From Allodiplogaster sudhausi (Eukaryota; Nematoda; Chromadorea; Rhabditida; Diplogasteridae), in the NCBI GenBank assembly GCA_945643635.1, contig CALZFC010000251.1, positions 51,001 to 115,000 of the forward strand: 64,000 nucleotides of DNA, in the 5' to 3' direction. The position numbers were made by a program, and so were the translations under genes. A model generated the notes under the pieces. It worked only from the letters and a program-made list of their open reading frames with translations. It was not told the origin of the DNA and made no database searches. How positions within the stretch are numbered: position 1 is the stretch's first letter; each line of letters starts with the position of its first letter. Positions 36,030 through 48,091 of this stretch are shown piece by piece.

Positions 36030-37137
36030 TTATTTCGACGCCATGAACGCCTCAATCTCTTCGATCGTCCGAGGTAGCGCCGCATTCATGTTCTCATTCG
36101 GCTTGTCCGCGAAGATGATGACGCTGTCCTCGATGCGCACCTACATGTTTGTGCACATAATACAAATACATATATCAAATTTAAAACATTATCTTTTTTG
36201 TTTCCCGCTTAAATCAAATTTGAAAAAAAAAACATATGAATAAAATCAACGAATGAACGTACGCCGCCACTTCCGCGAAACTCGTCAATCTTCTCCTTGA
36301 CGAGAAACTTTGCCTGTTCCGGATTCGCAAAGGCGGCGTCAAGTAGCTGATCGATAAAGTAGGAGCCGGGCTCGATCGTCACCACCATGTGGTCTCTGAG
36401 CAGATGAAAGGATTACGGTAGGAAAAATTGGACTTGTCTTTCCAAAAGACGATCCATTCGTTTGAAGAAGAAAAAATCGATAAAAATTTCCAAAAAAAAT
36501 GTTCCTATACTCTTCAAATAAGGTGAAAAAACATTTATTTTCTAAAAAAAAAAAAGAGAGAAAAACAACTTCAACGACGACTTACTGCAGTGTTCTCGTC
36601 GTCCGAAGCGACTTGAGCCCGGCGAGCGTGGAGCGCGGCTCGGCGTCGCCGAGATATCCGCCGACGTCATGGACGTCGAGGCCCATGAAGTGGCCGAGGC
36701 CGTGCGGGTAGAAGATGGCGCCGACGCGGTGCTGACAAGAAATCGGTGGCCCATTTTACTATTAATTAATTAATTTTTTTCTTTTGATATACCACAAATC
36801 CTGGCTTACGAGAAAGAAACGGTCAGCCTGTAAATTTTGCATTTGTCCTAGCTCTTACCATAGACCTAAGCCCTTGCCTTAGTTAGTCTTAGCCTTTATC
36901 ATAACCTTATCCATAACACTAAGCCCCGGAGAACCTATACCTTAAGCATGTCGTCCACGTCGCCCGTGAGTAAGCCGGCAGCCTTCAAGTCTTCGAGGAT
37001 AATCCGTTCGGAAAGGAGATGCATGTCCATCCAGCGAACGCCTGAGCATATTTTTTTTAAGTTTTAATAAAATTAAAAAGGCACTTGACTATGCAAAGGA
37101 AGAGGACTTTAAAAAGGATGCAATGACAGTAACTTAA

Positions 37138-37285
37138 AGGATTACGAAACTTGGTCGTAATATTGTAATATATTTGAATTTTCCTGACCACAATGGTCAC
37201 CCTACACTATTCCTGACTCTCTCAATTACATGCCCTCTTGTTTTTGTGTTAGGCAAAATCAAAATTGAGTTTTTGTCTCTCTTAA
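37138..37285. mobile_element. GGAGC-type short dispersed repeat, degenerate
   Basis: Located in the prolidase pseudogene intron. The end is changed to GGATTACGAAAC and the GAATTCGCGC core is partly lost, but the TTTTCCTGACCA and GAGTTTTT segments are kept. Confidence 0.5.
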
Positions 37286-39239
37286 AAAAACTCTCTTACC
37301 TGGTCTCGCTTTCTCGGGCGATTCGGGCGCAACACCGCGTTGTAGATGACCTACTGCTTCTCCGTAAACTTGCCGTTCGCCGGGAAGTAGGTCGTCACGT
37401 CAGAAGCTGTAAATTTTGTATTTCTTGGCCTTCTGATAAGAGGAAAATTTTGCTTTCTTTTTACTATTTCACCTTCTGATCAGAGGAATTGGTAGAATCA
37501 ATAGAATTATCTATTTCTCCTCTCTTTCTCTCTCTCTCGTCTTTGTCCATTTCACCTTAACCCTTGCTTTCGTTGATTTGTACGTTCTTCTTTTAATTGA
37601 GACTGAACTTCAACAGTACCATCATATAATGATGGTAGTGTAGAAATTATAGAAATGATAATACTGTACAAGTTTTAAACATTGAAATTCCCGCTAAAAC
37701 TCTAAGATACTGTAGCAGTTGTATTCGGGTCAAATGTCGAAGAAGCAGATGACGCCGTCCTGAATCTGGCTCGAATTGCCGCCCGTCATATGGCCATAGT
37801 GGAAGATCGCGCCATTGCAGCCGCTGCAACGAGCCATTTCGCGATTTTAAAATAATGCACATTTTTACTTTTCTACTGACTAACAAGGGAACCATCTATT
37901 GCTCCAAGGTAGAAAATGACCCATCAATATTGATTTACATATATATATGTATAAAGAGCGGGCAATTTTTAAAGAAGAAAAAAAACGAGATAATTAGGGC
38001 AGATTATAAAATATGAAATAAATAAAAAGGAACGCACGACGCAGCAACGCAATAGTACGAAACAACATGGCGGCAGCCGCCCGAGTAGTATGATGAGTGC
38101 TTGAAGAGACTGAAAAAGGCTTATGTTTTAGAGTGACATCATAGGTCACACTTCTCTTTTCCGATACTTTTGTTCTGCAAAGTGCTTCTCACAATCATTC
38201 GTTCTCCATTCTTCTCCAAATGACAAGCGCAATTCAATAATTAACAAACGATCGCAACTCTTTCTCTGGTAATTGCAACCTCTCCTTTTTCCTCAAAATC
38301 TCTTTCTGCTTCTCTATCTCTTTCTTGCTCTCTCTCTCTCTCTCCCTCGTTCTCTCGCTCTCTCTCTCAATTTGACTCTTTTGCTCCCTGATGAGTATGT
38401 AATTGTTTTGCACACTCGATTGACCCTCAACTCGCATTTGAGAAAAAGGAACACAGCCAATTCCCACCTTTCAAGCTGATACTCGTAGAGGCCCGGTCTC
38501 ATGTGCTTCATCACGGCCATGTGCGCCTCGTTGGCGATCTTTGCCGTGTATCTTCAAAAACAAAAGAAATTAATCTTAAAATAAAACTTGATTTGAATAA
38601 AAAAATCATGTATAGCTAATTCAATCTTTTTTACATAATAAGTTTTACATTTCTTTAATATACATACATATTTACTTATGAAATTTAGTTTATCTATTAG
38701 TTCTGTCTTGTATTTTATTCAGGATTTTTTTTTCAGAAAAAGCGTCCTCAAAAAACCTGCCTTCACCTCAAGACGTCCAGCTCGTAGTCCGTCTTGAAGA
38801 CGCGCAAGTTGGCAATGATCGGATAGAGAAGCTCGTCGTCCAAGGAGAACCTTTAGGATTCAGTTCAAAAATGAAATACAATTGATATCTATATGAATTT
38901 GCTTGACCATTTTCTCTCTAAGTCTCATGCTCTCTTGCCCTAGAGTCGGGCAATAAGGCGCGAATTCAAAAGTTGGTTTTGGCTCCTTTTTAACCTGTTA
39001 AAGCCATCGAGTCTCGGTGGCAGAAGAATCTTCTTGCTGTCCGTGTTCACGGCTTTCTGAAAGCAAATGGCTTACATTGTTCGTGTCGCTGCTTTATTGG
39101 TGAATAAATTCAATAAGTCCTAAAATCACCAATTTCATTCCGATATATATTTTTCTTTTTGCATTGAAATCAATGGACCGACCTGTTGCCTGGGATTAAT
39201 TCCTTTTAAAGATTGAAGTTGGTCCTTTACATTCATAAA

Positions 39240-39350
39240 AGGAGCATGAAACTCAACCGTCATCAACTTCAATTTTCATGACCATTCTCATGCTCTCTCG
39301 CCCTTGAATCAGGCAAAAGGCGCGAATTCAAATCTGAGTTTTTCCACTTC
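39240..39350. mobile_element. GGAGC-type short dispersed repeat in pseudogene intron
   Basis: Begins GGAGCATGAAAC and contains AGGCGCGAATTCAAA, then GAGTTTTT. A second, shorter relative (38896-38994) lies in the neighbouring intron. Confidence 0.55.
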
Positions 39351-39907
39351 TCAAAGAACTTACAAGCAGTAGGAGATGCTTGGCGCCGATCCTCTCGAGC
39401 GTGCGGACCATGGCGTCTGCTTCATTGAAGATGACGTCATCGACCTCGTACTTTTGTTTGAACCACGCTTCGTCGTAAATTCTTTAAAAAAATTTTTACA
39501 TCATTTTTCTTCTTATTTTTCTCAGCTTTCGCCTATGAATTATCTGAATATCAGTGGACTTTTTTTAAATTTTTCATATCGTGAAACAGCATGTTTCCGA
39601 AAAGACATATAACATATACATAGGTAAATATTTGTCTTCGTTATCATTAATTATTTTTTCTTTCAGCTTGTTCCCAGTACCGGCCGTCCCAGATCGCAAA
39701 GTCGGGATGCAGTTTGGGCGGGAAGAGAACGGCGCGTCCGGAAGACAGATCAATCGCGCCATAGCAGTCCGACTCGTGCAAGCCGAACGTCCAGAAGAAG
39801 TAGGACTCCTGCGAGACTTTTTTTCTTTTTTTCACGCTCTCTCCCTCTCTCTCTCTCTTTCTCTCTCTCTCCACTCTCTCTATCTTCCTCTCTCTCTATC
39901 TCTCTCT

Positions 39908-40325
39908 TTAAAGGAGGCCTTAAGGGAAAACTCCTACCACAAAGTCCCTGACGAATTTGGACGTAATGATAAAAAGTACGGAGTAAACAATCAACAGAAA
40001 TGGTGCTATTGACCCTTGCCTCTCTCCCCAGAAACTTGTGGTTTGCACCACTGCCAGGTGAGGCTACGTGTTAAGAAAAACCCGACCGATGTTGGTTGGC
40101 ATGACTCGGTCGGCCCCAGCGGCCACAGTGTTGCCCTCCCAAAAATTTTTGAAATGGCGGGAAAATAGAATATTTGGGAATTCAAAGTAGAAAACAGTGT
40201 TAATTTCCTCAGGGCATGAAGGTTTTTGTGACTTCGGGACACTTGTAATCGAAATTTTAAGCACAACCCGACCAAATAAGTCGAAAAAAACAAGACACTA
40301 TTTATTCACCTCGGACCTACTTTAA
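39908..40325 (-). mobile_element. TTAA-flanked MITE-like element in prolidase pseudogene intron 2
   Basis: Second independent insertion of the family seen at 8395-8841. TTAA occurs at both ends, with AGGAGGCCTTAAGGG at the lower-coordinate end. It lies in the intron between exons 2 and 3 of the prolidase pseudogene. The arm copy has about 30 extra bases near its middle. A short relic with the same end lies at about 50618-50660. Confidence 0.68.
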
Positions 40326-41207
40326 TTTCGACAGAATACAATGCAAATTAAACTTTTTATTGTTAGCTTTAAAAATTTATATGTAAAAATTAAACGACAT
40401 ATTTGCTCTGACCTGCCTGAAGACCTCCTCGTTCAGGTCGGTGTTGTAGCGCGTTTGTTCCTTGCCGCCTTGCAACGAGTGAAGCAAATATTCACTCCCC
40501 CCGTGAACATAAATTTACGAATTATAACCAACTAATTTTACGATGATTATCTGCATACTAATTTACATATGTAAAATTTCTTTTTAATGTTAGAATGTTG
40601 GCATAAAACACTCGGAGGAAAACCTGTCTGCAGTGTTTAAAAGGTCAAGTGAATTGGAGAGATGTGACTTCATGATATGTAAGAACTGCTGGTGAAGTGG
40701 ATAGTATAGATGTAAGAACTGCGGGGCATACTTCAAGCAGCACGACAGTGCCCTCGGGCAGCTCGGGATGCTTGCTGCGGAGCTCATCTACCAATCGTTG
40801 ACGATTGAGCACGAAAAGTGTTGCCGGGACGTGGAGCGAGTCCTCGCCCAGTTGAAAGGACATCTTTATTTAGTCGCTCTTTTTTAGTTCTGAAATATTA
40901 AAATAAAATTTACGAGTAGATAAACACATCCAAAAGGGCTGGAAGCTTACCATTAATTAGCTAGACAACAAATTATGTAGATGTACTAAAGAAACTCCTT
41001 TAGCAAATTGCCAGAAGAATATCGTTCTTTAAATCTACAAATTAAATGTTCATTGACATATCCCATCAAATTGTAAGTAAGAGGGAAGTAGAGCGGAGAG
41101 CAGAGTTGTTCTTTGCAAACTCTTTCTTCCCTCTTTTTAAGCCGATCTCTTAGTCGTATCACGCGTGGACACGAAATGTGACCAGCGATGCACACAAACA
41201 CGCAGCG

Positions 41208-42561
41208 ATGCTCCGAGGAGGTCTATCTGCCATTCTGCTTTTCGCGATCGTATCGTCCTCGTGCGATTCCTGCGGTTTGTTTATTCTGCAAACTCCCACG
41301 CTTCGGTTTAATGAAAGTTGCAAAAACAACTACGAATTTCGCACCTGATATGAGTCATTCACTGTGTCATTTATTCAATGCTTAGAAGCTTCAAGACGAG
41401 GCCGACTACTTTTTGAATCTTAATTTAAAAACCGTAATGGAAAAGAAAATGATAAAAAAGGAAAAAAAAGGCCAACCTGGACGACCCAGACGGAAAAGCC
41501 CAAGAGGAACTTTGGGGGATTTTTCGTGAGGTGTGTGCCGACGGACTCGACGAACGACGCTTGCATGAACATCACTGTGAACAATCCGGTGACCGGCGTC
41601 GTTGCATGCACGCCAGACTACAAGGCGACTGAGCTGACCACCGTCATTACGAAGGTTAATGTTTTTTTTAATTGTTATTAACTTTCCGCGGAGTTTAATT
41701 GTAGTAAGTAAGAAGGAAAAGAAGGCAACGACGATATTTGGTTCCTAGCATGCTCAAAGCTGAAAAGTATGAATCTTTGCAGAGGGCGCGCGCCTCGGCT
41801 TTTTGGTGCAAGCCACGAGAGAACAGCTTTAACACAACTCACGATTTTTTGGTCTCTTCTTCAAAGAAAACGAATATTTTCGAACATAATAACAATTCAG
41901 TGGAATTTTCTTGGCCGGAATTGTTTGCGGGAGCGGTGATGGCGACAATCGTCTTACCGGAGGAAAAGGATGTCCACCGAGCACAAATGTGCCATTCTCT
42001 TTTTTACATACACCTTAAAATGTGGCGATGACTTAAAACGTTTATTTCATCTCATTCCATATTCATAAGATTGGCCATTTAATTGTAACTATAATTGTAA
42101 GGCTGTCAGCCTGCTTGACGACATCAAATTGTGCGTAAGTGAAGAGCCGACAACGACGCGTTTGGCGGCTTCTTTTCTTGCCAGACAGGCAAGGAGGAGA
42201 GAAGCTGCCCCGCAAACTATTTGGCATTCGTGGCGTCCACCAGCGATGGCTGTGACATCACGGCTTGTGCGCGACCAGCGGCCTTTGTCACTGTAAGACT
42301 ACAAATAAGTGGGCATTAAAGATGATATACTTTTAAAACGCTTTAAACAAAAGAAGAAAAGAAGGAAACTCAGCGAAACAGGCGGCTATTTTACATATGT
42401 TGTAGCTACAAGAAGAACTCGATTAATTTTTGTGCTCAGTCTCAGTGCTGTTGAAGGTGCAAGATGTCTCGGACAATTGGTACAATAGCGTCATGATGGT
42501 CGTGCTCAGTGTTCTGGCGGTGATCACTGTCGCTCGTCTTTGCCATCGCTGCAGCTGTTCT
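41208..42561 (+). CDS. Small Cys-rich secreted/membrane protein, Ly6-like
   Basis: Exons 41208-41274, 41461-41654, 42102-42134, 42185-42292 and about 42439-42561; the first four are in consistent phase and one intron is 50 bp. Residues 1-20 form a signal peptide followed by CDSCG. The ectodomain has paired cysteines in RCVPTDSTNDACMN, VVACTPDYKA, IKLC, RSCPANYLAF and DGCDITACARPA, a spacing seen in nematode Ly6/three-finger-type proteins. A later block, SVMMVVLSVLAVITVARLCH, is a good membrane segment followed by Cys/Arg. The junction into this last block is out of phase with the simplest splice choice, and the terminal exon is uncertain. Family assignment is by cysteine pattern only. Confidence 0.6.
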
Positions 42562-43359
42562 GTAAGTTTGTGCTTCGCTGACGAACATGATAATCATGTT
42601 AACTCTTACTTATACTTACTACCTTCGGCATCATCGAAAGCGCGCGGGAATTCTGCCCACGACTCTGCAGCTGTCCCTACGCACTCGCGACCTCGCTCCC
42701 TAGACAGTTCATTTCTTCTTACATACGTTAGGTTCTGGAAAGTAGTCATACCACAGAAGATTATATCTGCCAACGCGCTTTCAGATTTAAACTATTGCTC
42801 TTTAAATACGATAGTGTATTTTTCGGCTTTCGTTTTCTTGTTCTTTTCCCGTCAAATGCTCGATCTACTCTTTCAACACATGACTTTCTTATTTCTATAT
42901 GTTAGCAGAAAAAGCTAGTTGATATTACGAGTTGATATTAATAGATTTGTTCGATTATACGGAATAGCCGTCGCAATTGTTTGGTTGAAAGTTTGAAATT
43001 TAGAAATGTCAAGATTGAGGATGAATGAGTATTTTTGCTTCGCTATAATTATGTATAAATCGATGTAATGTTTCTTGTACCTAGCAATATGTGTCTTCTT
43101 TCAGTTTTCCGACAATAAAACTAAATAGAGAATAAAAGTATTTTCGCCTTTGGAGCATGCGATGCTTATGGAATATGTTAGCGCTCTTGCTGTATACGAT
43201 TATAATATTATGGACTAAAGGCACAATTTATTTGAAAGATAATTTATAAAACTTAGAATGTTTAAGTGTGAAAAATTGTGAAAAGTTATCATTTGAAAGA
43301 TTTGCTCATTTCTGACTGAATCAAACATCACAAGCTCGGATTGGTTGCCGTTAGGGAAG

Positions 43360-43407
<48 letters not shown>

Positions 43408-44018
43408 AAGAATTAGTGTTAGAACCAGGTTTTTTTTCAATTTCAAAAATTTCACGAGGAAAATTCAATCTTATGCTCAAACTTGCACTTTTTTATGCTC
43501 ACCGTAGTGAAATTTTGGGGAGAATCACGTAAGAAGATTATTATACCAGTACTATTCTCTCTCCCTTGCGAATACTGCATATGTATGATAAAATATTCAT
43601 AACAAGCTTCACTCAAGAACGAATGCCACTGGAGAAGAAGAGTGCTAGATAGAAAAAAGAAAAATAGAAGTTCAAATAAGGAAAGATATGAAGGCTATGA
43701 AATGACGAACACAATTTCACTACAATCCGGTGTTTTGAAAAGGCCGATTAATCAATCGATAAATAAGAAATATCTTATTTCATCTGCCTTTTCAAGGCGG
43801 ACAGCAATCCAAAAATTATTAAATATGTTGAGATGCATTTGCATCGAACAGACATGATCAAAACCTTACGTGATTTTAGACTCCTTTGTTAATGTTTTTT
43901 TCAAAAGAAGTAACCAAAGTCAAAGATTTATGCAAGAATTGCTTGGGAGAGGGGGAGGGTGGGCAACGGGGAATAATGGAGGGAGTGGCTCTGGTGAAGG
44001 GGCCCTCCAAATGACGCG
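42562..44018. other. Intergenic; possible 3' end of the Ly6-like gene and a GA tract
   Basis: A short frame after an AAG site at about 42641 could be a terminal exon ending at a TAG near 42703. Past that the sequence is AT-rich with a GA microsatellite (43358-43412) and no recognisable gene. Confidence 0.5.
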
Positions 44019-44605
44019 CTATTCACAGTGGTTCTTCAGGTCCTCGAGATCGGCGGGTACCTCTTCGAGGGTTTCCTTGATCAAGTAGTAAGACGACGTG
44101 CTCTTCGGGCAGTCCAAACCGCAGTAGTGGATGAGCTTCAGGAAGTACTTGTCCTATAATAATAATTTTAGTTGTAGATTAGCAAACTATTAATTTGCTC
44201 TTTGGAATCTATTCGTTAGGCAACATAAATCCTTGTTTGAAACGTGAATTTGAATCAATCTAATAAACTTGCATTTTCCGAAGCCCCTTCAGGCGCGTCG
44301 GCTGAGATCGTGTGTTCGGTCGCGCCATCCACAAGGACATCCATACTGGTCAGCAACTTGTGATCTGTAAAATAAAAATATTTTTACTGATGGATTTTCT
44401 GAATCTCGGATTCGTCAATATTTTTAGTCGTCAACTTCTGACCACCGGATCCGTCGTAGTCCCACAGCTCAGCTGTGGCCGAGCGGTTCTTCAGGAAATC
44501 TTTATCGCAGTCGAGCTTGAAGACCGCCTTGACCTGATTGTCGGCAGAAGCCAGCGAAAAGAGCGCAGCCGCCCCGAGCTAGAAGACGAGGGAGAAGCGA
44601 AGCAT
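44019..44605 (-). pseudogene. Transthyretin-like gene with stop codon in the signal peptide
   Basis: Exons 44605-44443, 44364-44273 and 44153-44019 (TAG), 129 codon positions. The layout matches the TTL gene at 48092, including the 92 bp middle exon. Mature part: VFKLDCDKDFLKN, AELWDYDG, LVDGATEHTI, KYFLKLIHYCGLDC, ending LEDLKNHCE. Codon 9 is TAG (44581-44579) where the paralogue has Leu or Phe codons, within the signal peptide. The second intron starts GCAAGT rather than GT, at exactly the position used by the paralogues, so it is a GC-AG intron or a mutated donor. Otherwise the frame is undamaged, so a sequencing error at codon 9 is an alternative. Confidence 0.72.
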
Positions 44606-45219
44606 TTCTAGAACAAGAAACAAGTGAACAAAGAGAGACAGAAAATTTGAGCATTAAATTTTGGATTGCGATTTTAGCGGAAACAATTGTGATATCATTC
44701 AGGGGATGAATTGAAAGAGAAGAGCAGACCCAGAGTCGACAGATCGCCAGAGGAGAAAGGACGAAGAATGAGAATGAACCCAGCCAATTTCTCACTTATA
44801 TGCGGATCTCAAAGGTGTAACTATACTGCCTTAATCCTTGGCCCTAACGAAAGTAGTCGATTCTCCAGCCATATTTAATGTTATTTAAATATTTTAAATC
44901 CACATATTTAATTTTAAAAATCTAATTACTTCAATTTGCACTCTAATAATTATCTCCCTCCATCCTGGCTTCTAAACTCTCTTCCTCTTTCTCTGTCACG
45001 CAATTTCAGATATCTCTCGTAAGCAGATTCATCACCCATTCTGGTTTTTAATATTTTAAATCTACATAGTTAATATTTAAAAATCTAATTACTTCAATTT
45101 ATACAAGCCCTCAAATAATTCTCTTGAATTTTCCTGCATTTCGCAGTCGTTCTCCATACATGTAAAGAAGATTACCATACATTCCCTCGCCCATACGAAA
45201 GTACTCCATCCTCCAGCCC

Positions 45220-45226
45220 TATAAAA
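45220..45226 (+). promoter_or_regulatory. P2 TATA box with conserved proximal element
   Basis: TATAAAA preceded by GTACTCCATCCTCCAGCCC (45201-45219) and followed about 25 bp later by the leader CAAGTGAAATAACCATTG, which is shared with P1 and P3. The leader exon ends at about 45280 at a GTGAGC donor. Confidence 0.75.
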
Positions 45227-45293
45227 GAAGGCCAAACAAGTGAAATAACCATTGTCTTCTCCGTCTCCGCTTCTGTTCCAGTGAGCTACATAT

Positions 45294-45512
45294 CTCTCTC
45301 TCTCTCTCTCCTCCTTCCCCTCTCGTTCTCTCACTCCTCTTGCTCCCCCGTTCTCTCTCTCTCTCCTTCTCCCTTTCTCTCTTTCTCTCTCTCTTCCCAT
45401 CCCCCTTCTCTCATTTCCTCACTCTTCCCTTCCTCTCTCTCCCACTCTCTCTCTCTCCCTCTCTCTCTCTCTATCTCTCTATCTCTCTCTCTCTCCCTCT
45501 CTCTCTCTCTTG
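45294..45512. repeat. TC microsatellite forming the P2 leader intron
   Basis: Almost the whole leader intron is TC-rich and ends TTGCAG directly before the P2 coding exon. Confidence 0.9.
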
Positions 45513-45521
45513 CAGAGCGAG

Positions 45522-46724
45522 ATGTACTATCTCTCACTCCGTCCCCTGCTCGTGTTCGCCGTTGCCATCTCGGAGCTCCACTTTGTCGCGAACGCCAAGC
45601 TGGCGGTGCAAAATTGTTTTATTTTGTCATTCATTTTAGATTCAATATATTTTCTTTAACAGTATATTTAAGAAAATATTAAGAACGAAATTTTCTTTTA
45701 TATATATATAAATAAGAAAATGTCTCCTTCAATATTCCAATTGTAAGCCGACTCTTCCTCGCATTCTGAGTCGCGGCGAGGTCAAGCCGTCTTATCTTTT
45801 CCCCGTGCGAGGCGACATTTACAGGGGGACAGCAAAAGGGTAAGGAAAATTATTGGAGAGATCGAGAAATATCTCGATTGAAGGAAAAAAATAATAATAA
45901 TAAAAATTTGCCTCGCTTTCTCGCTTCCATTAAAATTCGCGTCCAATTTTAGAATATCACTCTTCCTTCTTACGGGGGCATCCATGTGAGTGGGGGTGGC
46001 GACGTCCGGCCGGAGGACGTGGGGGAGACGGGGCGACGAAGTGGCGACGTCCGGCCGGGCGACGACGCTTCGTTCGATGCACACAAGCGCTCTCCTCTCG
46101 CTGGTGGCATAATGAAACGGGTGCGAGGCGGGGAGGAGAGGGAGAGAGAGGGGAAGAGAGTCAGAGAAATGAAGAGAGGTTGAGAGATAAGGAACATGAG
46201 AGAAAGGGAGGGTGAGAGAGACAGAGGATTAGAGAGGATAGGAGAAATCATGATGAGATGGCTGCATTGATTGCAGGATGGCCAAAAGAAGGCCATAAAA
46301 CCAACGCATATTATGATTTCCGGACGCGGCTACATGCCCGGGTTTGCCGAAGCCTGATCAGATCTGCGCAAGAGAGCGGTTGGAGTGAGAGAGAGAGAGA
46401 GAGGGAGAGAGAGAGAAAGAGAGAAAGAGAGAGTGAGAGAGTGAGAGAGAGAGAGAGGGAGAGAGAGAGAAAGAGAGAAAGAGAGAGAGAGTGAGAGAGA
46501 GAGAGACTGGCGGAGATAGTACATATGGAGTCCAATTGTTATGGTTTGATAGTATTTAAAATATGTGAATTATGGAGATATTGATCGCTTGCCTTCTTAC
46601 GTATTGTAGGCAAAAATACAACTTAGTTTATCACATGTCAGTAATATTGATGGCTGAATTAATGAATTCACGTAATCATATTTTGCAGCCCTCCGGAGAG
46701 CGATTCGAGGAGAACGAAGCCTGA
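45522..46724 (+). pseudogene. P2: secreted peptide precursor of the xPGFA family, disrupted
   Basis: Blocks 45522-45605 (signal peptide MYYLSLRPLLVFAVAISELH, 28 codons), 45748-45839 (PTLPRILSRGEVKPSYLFPV then RGDIY), 45953-46120 (NITLPSYGG ... DASFDAHKRSP ... MKR), 46277-46378 (MISGRGYMPGFAEA) and 46689-46724 (PSGERFEENEA, TGA). An in-frame TGA at 46355-46357 cuts the fourth block where P4 has Arg; the block continues in frame to LRKRA. The second block ends out of phase at its only GT donor, and the third has its xPGFAD motif replaced by a duplicated VRP segment. The 3' flank matches P1 and P3. Promoter and splice sites are otherwise good, so a truncated peptide could still be made. Confidence 0.65.
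46388..46506. repeat. GA microsatellite in P2 last intron
   Basis: Long GA tract starting about 10 bp after the GTTGGAG donor. A second GA tract fills the previous intron (about 46131-46240). Confidence 0.9.
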
Positions 46725-48032
46725 AAGACCCTGACCCGAGTCATAAATGTTTTTAAAAAGTAATCTTTAATAACATGGTAAGAGAGAGAGAGAGACAGGA
46801 TAGAAAGCGAGAGAAAGAGAAAGAAAGAAAGAAAGAGAGAGTGAGAGAGAGAACAGATATAGTCCGATTGTTGTGCTTTGACATACATATTTGAAATATG
46901 TGAACAATGGAATTATTGAACGCTTGACTTCTTCCGCATCGTTGGCACAAAAAACAACTTACAATTAGTTTAACAAGTGTCAGTATTATTACTGTGTTGC
47001 ATAAGAATGAAAACACACATCGTAAAAAATATTAAGAAGTGAAAGGAAAACGAAAAGAAAAAATCAGGATATTGAATAGAAACAATAAGTGGTAAGAGCA
47101 TTAAACTGAATAATAAAGCAAGAACTTAGACGACATCTACAGTTAGAGGATAATACATGGAGTTTAAAAGGGCGACCTCGGTTATTTGATTGCCTAAAAT
47201 TAAGATAGTAGGGGCATTTCTTAGATAACCTAATACGGCAAAAAATAATCTTTCGAATTAAAAAAAATTCGAAAAATTAAATTAAGTAACATACCTAGTA
47301 ATTTCTTGAATGACGCTCCCCTTGAAAATCTCTTCTGAAGAGAGAGAAAAAACAAAATTTTGGAATATAATGTAAAAAAAATTTGTTCTTTAGCTGATTT
47401 TTGTAAGCAAAAAGAGCAAATGGGAAAGAAAAAAATCCAGATTCTTTTCGATTGTGTGGAGTCTCTCTCTCTCTCCAAAGATAATAGTGGAATAGTTTTA
47501 AATAATAGAACATATTTGAGAAAAAAGTTTGAAATTTTAACTGAATTTTCTCTATTGAGTAATGCTCCTACTCTTATTTTCTCTTATTGTTAGATAGCAA
47601 TTTTGAGCAATTAATTAAGTGCACGGAGCACGTATGTAATCAAAGAGTGATTGCTAATTGCATGGCGAACGTACTTAAAAGTTATTTCTTGCGCGGTGCA
47701 AGTAAAAAATTACACGAAAATGGCGAATAGTCACGCGCATCGTGCAATTGATGAATACTAGAAGCGATGAATAATACATTCTAGGGCATTCCAAAGATCA
47801 AACACTTAATCGAAAAAGAGTTGCAGCTATCTGCATAAGATTCCGCGATAGTTTATTTTGTTTCTTCAACTGTTGCCGTGCAATTGTTTGGTTTTAATAA
47901 TTGCGAAACTAATGAATGCGAACAGAGGTCCCAGGGGGGAGATTACGAGTAAAAATGAGAAGTTTTTATGTACTTGTAGCGAAATTTGTCTTTTGCATGT
48001 GTGATTCACTTTAATTTGTCATTTGAAATCTG
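46725..48032. other. Intergenic, AT-rich, no gene recognised
   Basis: Holds a GA tract (46782-46855) within the P2 3' flank and a segment at about 47390-47450 (CTGATTTTTGTAAGCAAAAA...) that resembles part of the nested inverted repeat and a segment near 50560-50620. Confidence 0.55.
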
Positions 48033-48039
48033 TATAAAA
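48033..48039 (+). promoter_or_regulatory. TATA box of the TTL gene
   Basis: TATAAAA about 53 bp upstream of the ATG at 48092, leaving a short leader of roughly 25-30 bases. Confidence 0.6.
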
Positions 48040-48091
48040 ATGGAAACTTGGCTGTGCTCAATGTCATTCTCCGCTCCTTCTCTTCCGACGA

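Larger units (their letters stand above)
36030..40863 (-). pseudogene. Prolidase paralogue, pseudogene
   Basis: Same orientation and exon plan as the complete gene, starting MSFQLGEDSLHVPATLFVLN at 40863 and ending EEIEAFMASK TAA at 36030; exons 2, 3 and 4 have exactly the same lengths (57, 128, 118 bp). Four lesions are visible: the exon 2 acceptor reads AA instead of AG (40471-40470); TGA at 37732-37730 replaces the Gly of the metal-ligand block (FDI-stop-PEYNCY); TAG at 37353-37351 replaces a Lys codon; and about 7 bp are missing near 37318-37322 (frameshift). Other blocks, including PHGLGHFMG and IEPGSYF, are intact, so inactivation looks recent. The exon 13 region is unusually close to the functional gene, suggesting gene conversion. 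Confidence 0.88.
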
